This document shows, piece after piece, positions 62,400 through 64,000 of a DNA stretch of 64,000 nt. Position 1 is the stretch's first letter; each line of letters opens with the position of its first letter. The stretch is taken from contig NC_135997.1 in the NCBI RefSeq assembly GCF_048128805.1, positions 24,904,315 to 24,968,314 of the forward strand, given 5' to 3'. The notes beneath the pieces were generated by a model, which did no database searches, was not told the DNA's origin, and saw nothing but the letters and a program-made list of their open reading frames with translations. The position numbers were made by a program, and so were the translations under genes. The stretch comes from Centroberyx gerrardi (Eukaryota; Chordata; Actinopteri; Beryciformes; Berycidae).

Positions 62400-64000
62400 A
62401 TGCAAAGGACCTTGTCTGGTTCTACAACAAAGCACATATAAGTGACTGTTGACAACTTTGACTGGGACATGTTCTCTTAAAGTGATACATGCACAATCTG
62501 TTTCACAAAAAACACAATCAATTAATGCTTTATTTGTGCATGGAAGAATGGAAGATCAGGGTATGTGTAAAGCTGGTTATATTTGACTTACTCTATTATT
62601 GCATTATTGATCTTTACCAAACCAACCATTTTCAAATTCAAAGTAAGTGTTTTGAATAAACAAACGGTCATAACTCTGGCATGCTATTCTTTTTCTTTGC
62701 AGGTTGGCAGGTACATCATTTTTTTTTATATTCTTTTCAGGGTTTAGACAAAAGTGGGGGACATACAAGGTTAATAGCAAATAGAATAGATGGAGCTTTT
62801 CATCCTGTGCCTCAAGGGAGGAAACACTAAGCGTGAGCATAGTGGATGTAGACTAAAGTATGCCAATGCAGCTTGAATCAAATGCACTTTTGCGCTTTAG
62901 AGGCCTAAAATACTCACCCAAATCATAACACCCAAGATAAAACAGAAAATAAAAAAAGAGATTTGTCATCACCACAAGGATCTGCATCCATGAATAGTCA
63001 GCCTCAAGGCTAACTTCATAGTAATCCATTTTGTCTCAAAGATGAATATGCTTCAGCCTAGTATGAAGGTCTTACATGACTGTATATCATTATAAAATAC
63101 AGTTGAAATGATGTTATGCTCATCAGTAATACAAAACATGAATAACCTTTTACTTGAAATCAGATTTTATTTGTGAGAATGTTGCAATAATTTTAAATAA
63201 GAACTGCTAAAATGATAAAATCTGGGGGCATGTTCATTTATTGCAGTGTGCCCACTTCTGTCCCAGGAATGTATACTGCTGGGTACTATGTTTTCATCTC
63301 ATCCAAAAAACATTGACAGTACACTGTGAATGTGTGACCCCATCATGATATCTGTAACATAGGAGGTTACAGTCCACACAGGTAGAACTTTGAACTTTCA
63401 GAGGAAAGATAAATAAACCAGATACACAGTAACATTACCACTTTAGGAGGAAGTAAGACACTTAAAAAAATGCATAGTGGAAGCTTGTCAGAAACCTTCG
63501 GTGTGATGTTTTAGGTGTGTTTGTTTTTTTTCTTTAATGATACTTTGTCAGTGGTAATTGTTAACTAAAAAAAGCTAAGAAAACTTAGCCCCGCTGATTT
63601 CTAGGGCTGCATTCGGATCCACATTACTGTTGTCTTCCCTTGAGTGAGCCCTCTAGTGATGAAATGTCTGAATTACAACAAGTAAACCTTTCTGGTTCTC
63701 AGCAAGGGAAGAAAGGTGAGGGGTCGACACAAGTCAAAACTGAATAGCCCTTGCAACTTTATAAAAGAAGCAAGTCCTATATATTTACTCTCAGAAAGGC
63801 TTTTCCAGTGAGAAGTTTTACTCTCATGTTTGAAACCAAATAAAAGGGCAGCTAAAATGGTTTAGTCTATATAAATCAAATAAAGCCTTTTTGAGGATAT
63901 TGGGTTATTGAAATACTTGCTGCATCTTTTGACAGTCTGCCCACTTTTGAATGGTGTAGCATTATGAAACATTTAAATGCAGAAACTGTATATCAAAACT
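62400..64000. other. No gene recognised to the window end
   Basis: AT-rich sequence after gene 7. No convincing exon, further UGT copy or named repeat was seen. Confidence 0.45.

Overview
This window looks like vertebrate, almost certainly teleost fish, nuclear DNA. Genes are split by GT-AG introns. Coding products include a nicotinic receptor subunit, T-cell receptor segments with recombination signals, and intronless UGT5-type glucuronosyltransferases, a fish/amphibian gene style. Intergenic DNA carries tRNA-derived SINE pieces, hAT elements and simple-sequence satellites.

Layout. (1) 2.36-6.7 kb, + strand: a ten-exon gene for a membrane receptor with two Ig domains, one membrane span and a tail with YxNI motifs. 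(2) 6.7-13 kb: non-coding, with a 1.2 kb pentanucleotide satellite (9.07-10.24 kb), a hexamer array and microsatellites. (3) 13.1-21.05 kb, +: a seven-coding-exon neuronal nicotinic acetylcholine receptor subunit closest to alpha-5 but with Ser-Ser in place of the vicinal cysteine pair (a candidate beta-5). (4) 21.8-25.3 kb, +: a miniature T-cell receptor beta-type locus with one V, one D, one J and one four-exon C. V, D and J carry recombination signals (V-23, 12-D-23, J heptamer). It is boxed in by the nicotinic gene and the UGT cluster, so in this window it is complete in about 3.5 kb. (5) 27.3-62.2 kb, +: seven UGT5-like coding exons, six intact and one pseudogene. They are preceded by splice acceptors, implying non-coding first exons.

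The UGT array grew by tandem duplication. A roughly 12.2 kb unit (about 33.9-46.3 kb) holding two UGT genes and their transposon-rich upstream DNA is repeated at about 46.3-58.4 kb. The first copy carries a private hAT insertion whose empty site survives in the second. The second copy carries an LTR-like relic with a hAT inside it. Donor-binding halves of all seven genes share near-identical blocks while acceptor-binding halves differ, as expected from gene conversion. Spare C-terminal tail fragments lie downstream of five of the genes.

Working together: the UGTs would conjugate lipophilic compounds in the ER with UDP-glucuronic acid, their variable N-terminal halves giving substrate range. 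The TCR cassette, if rearranged, would give a beta-type chain with almost no germline diversity. That cassette is the most unusual item here.
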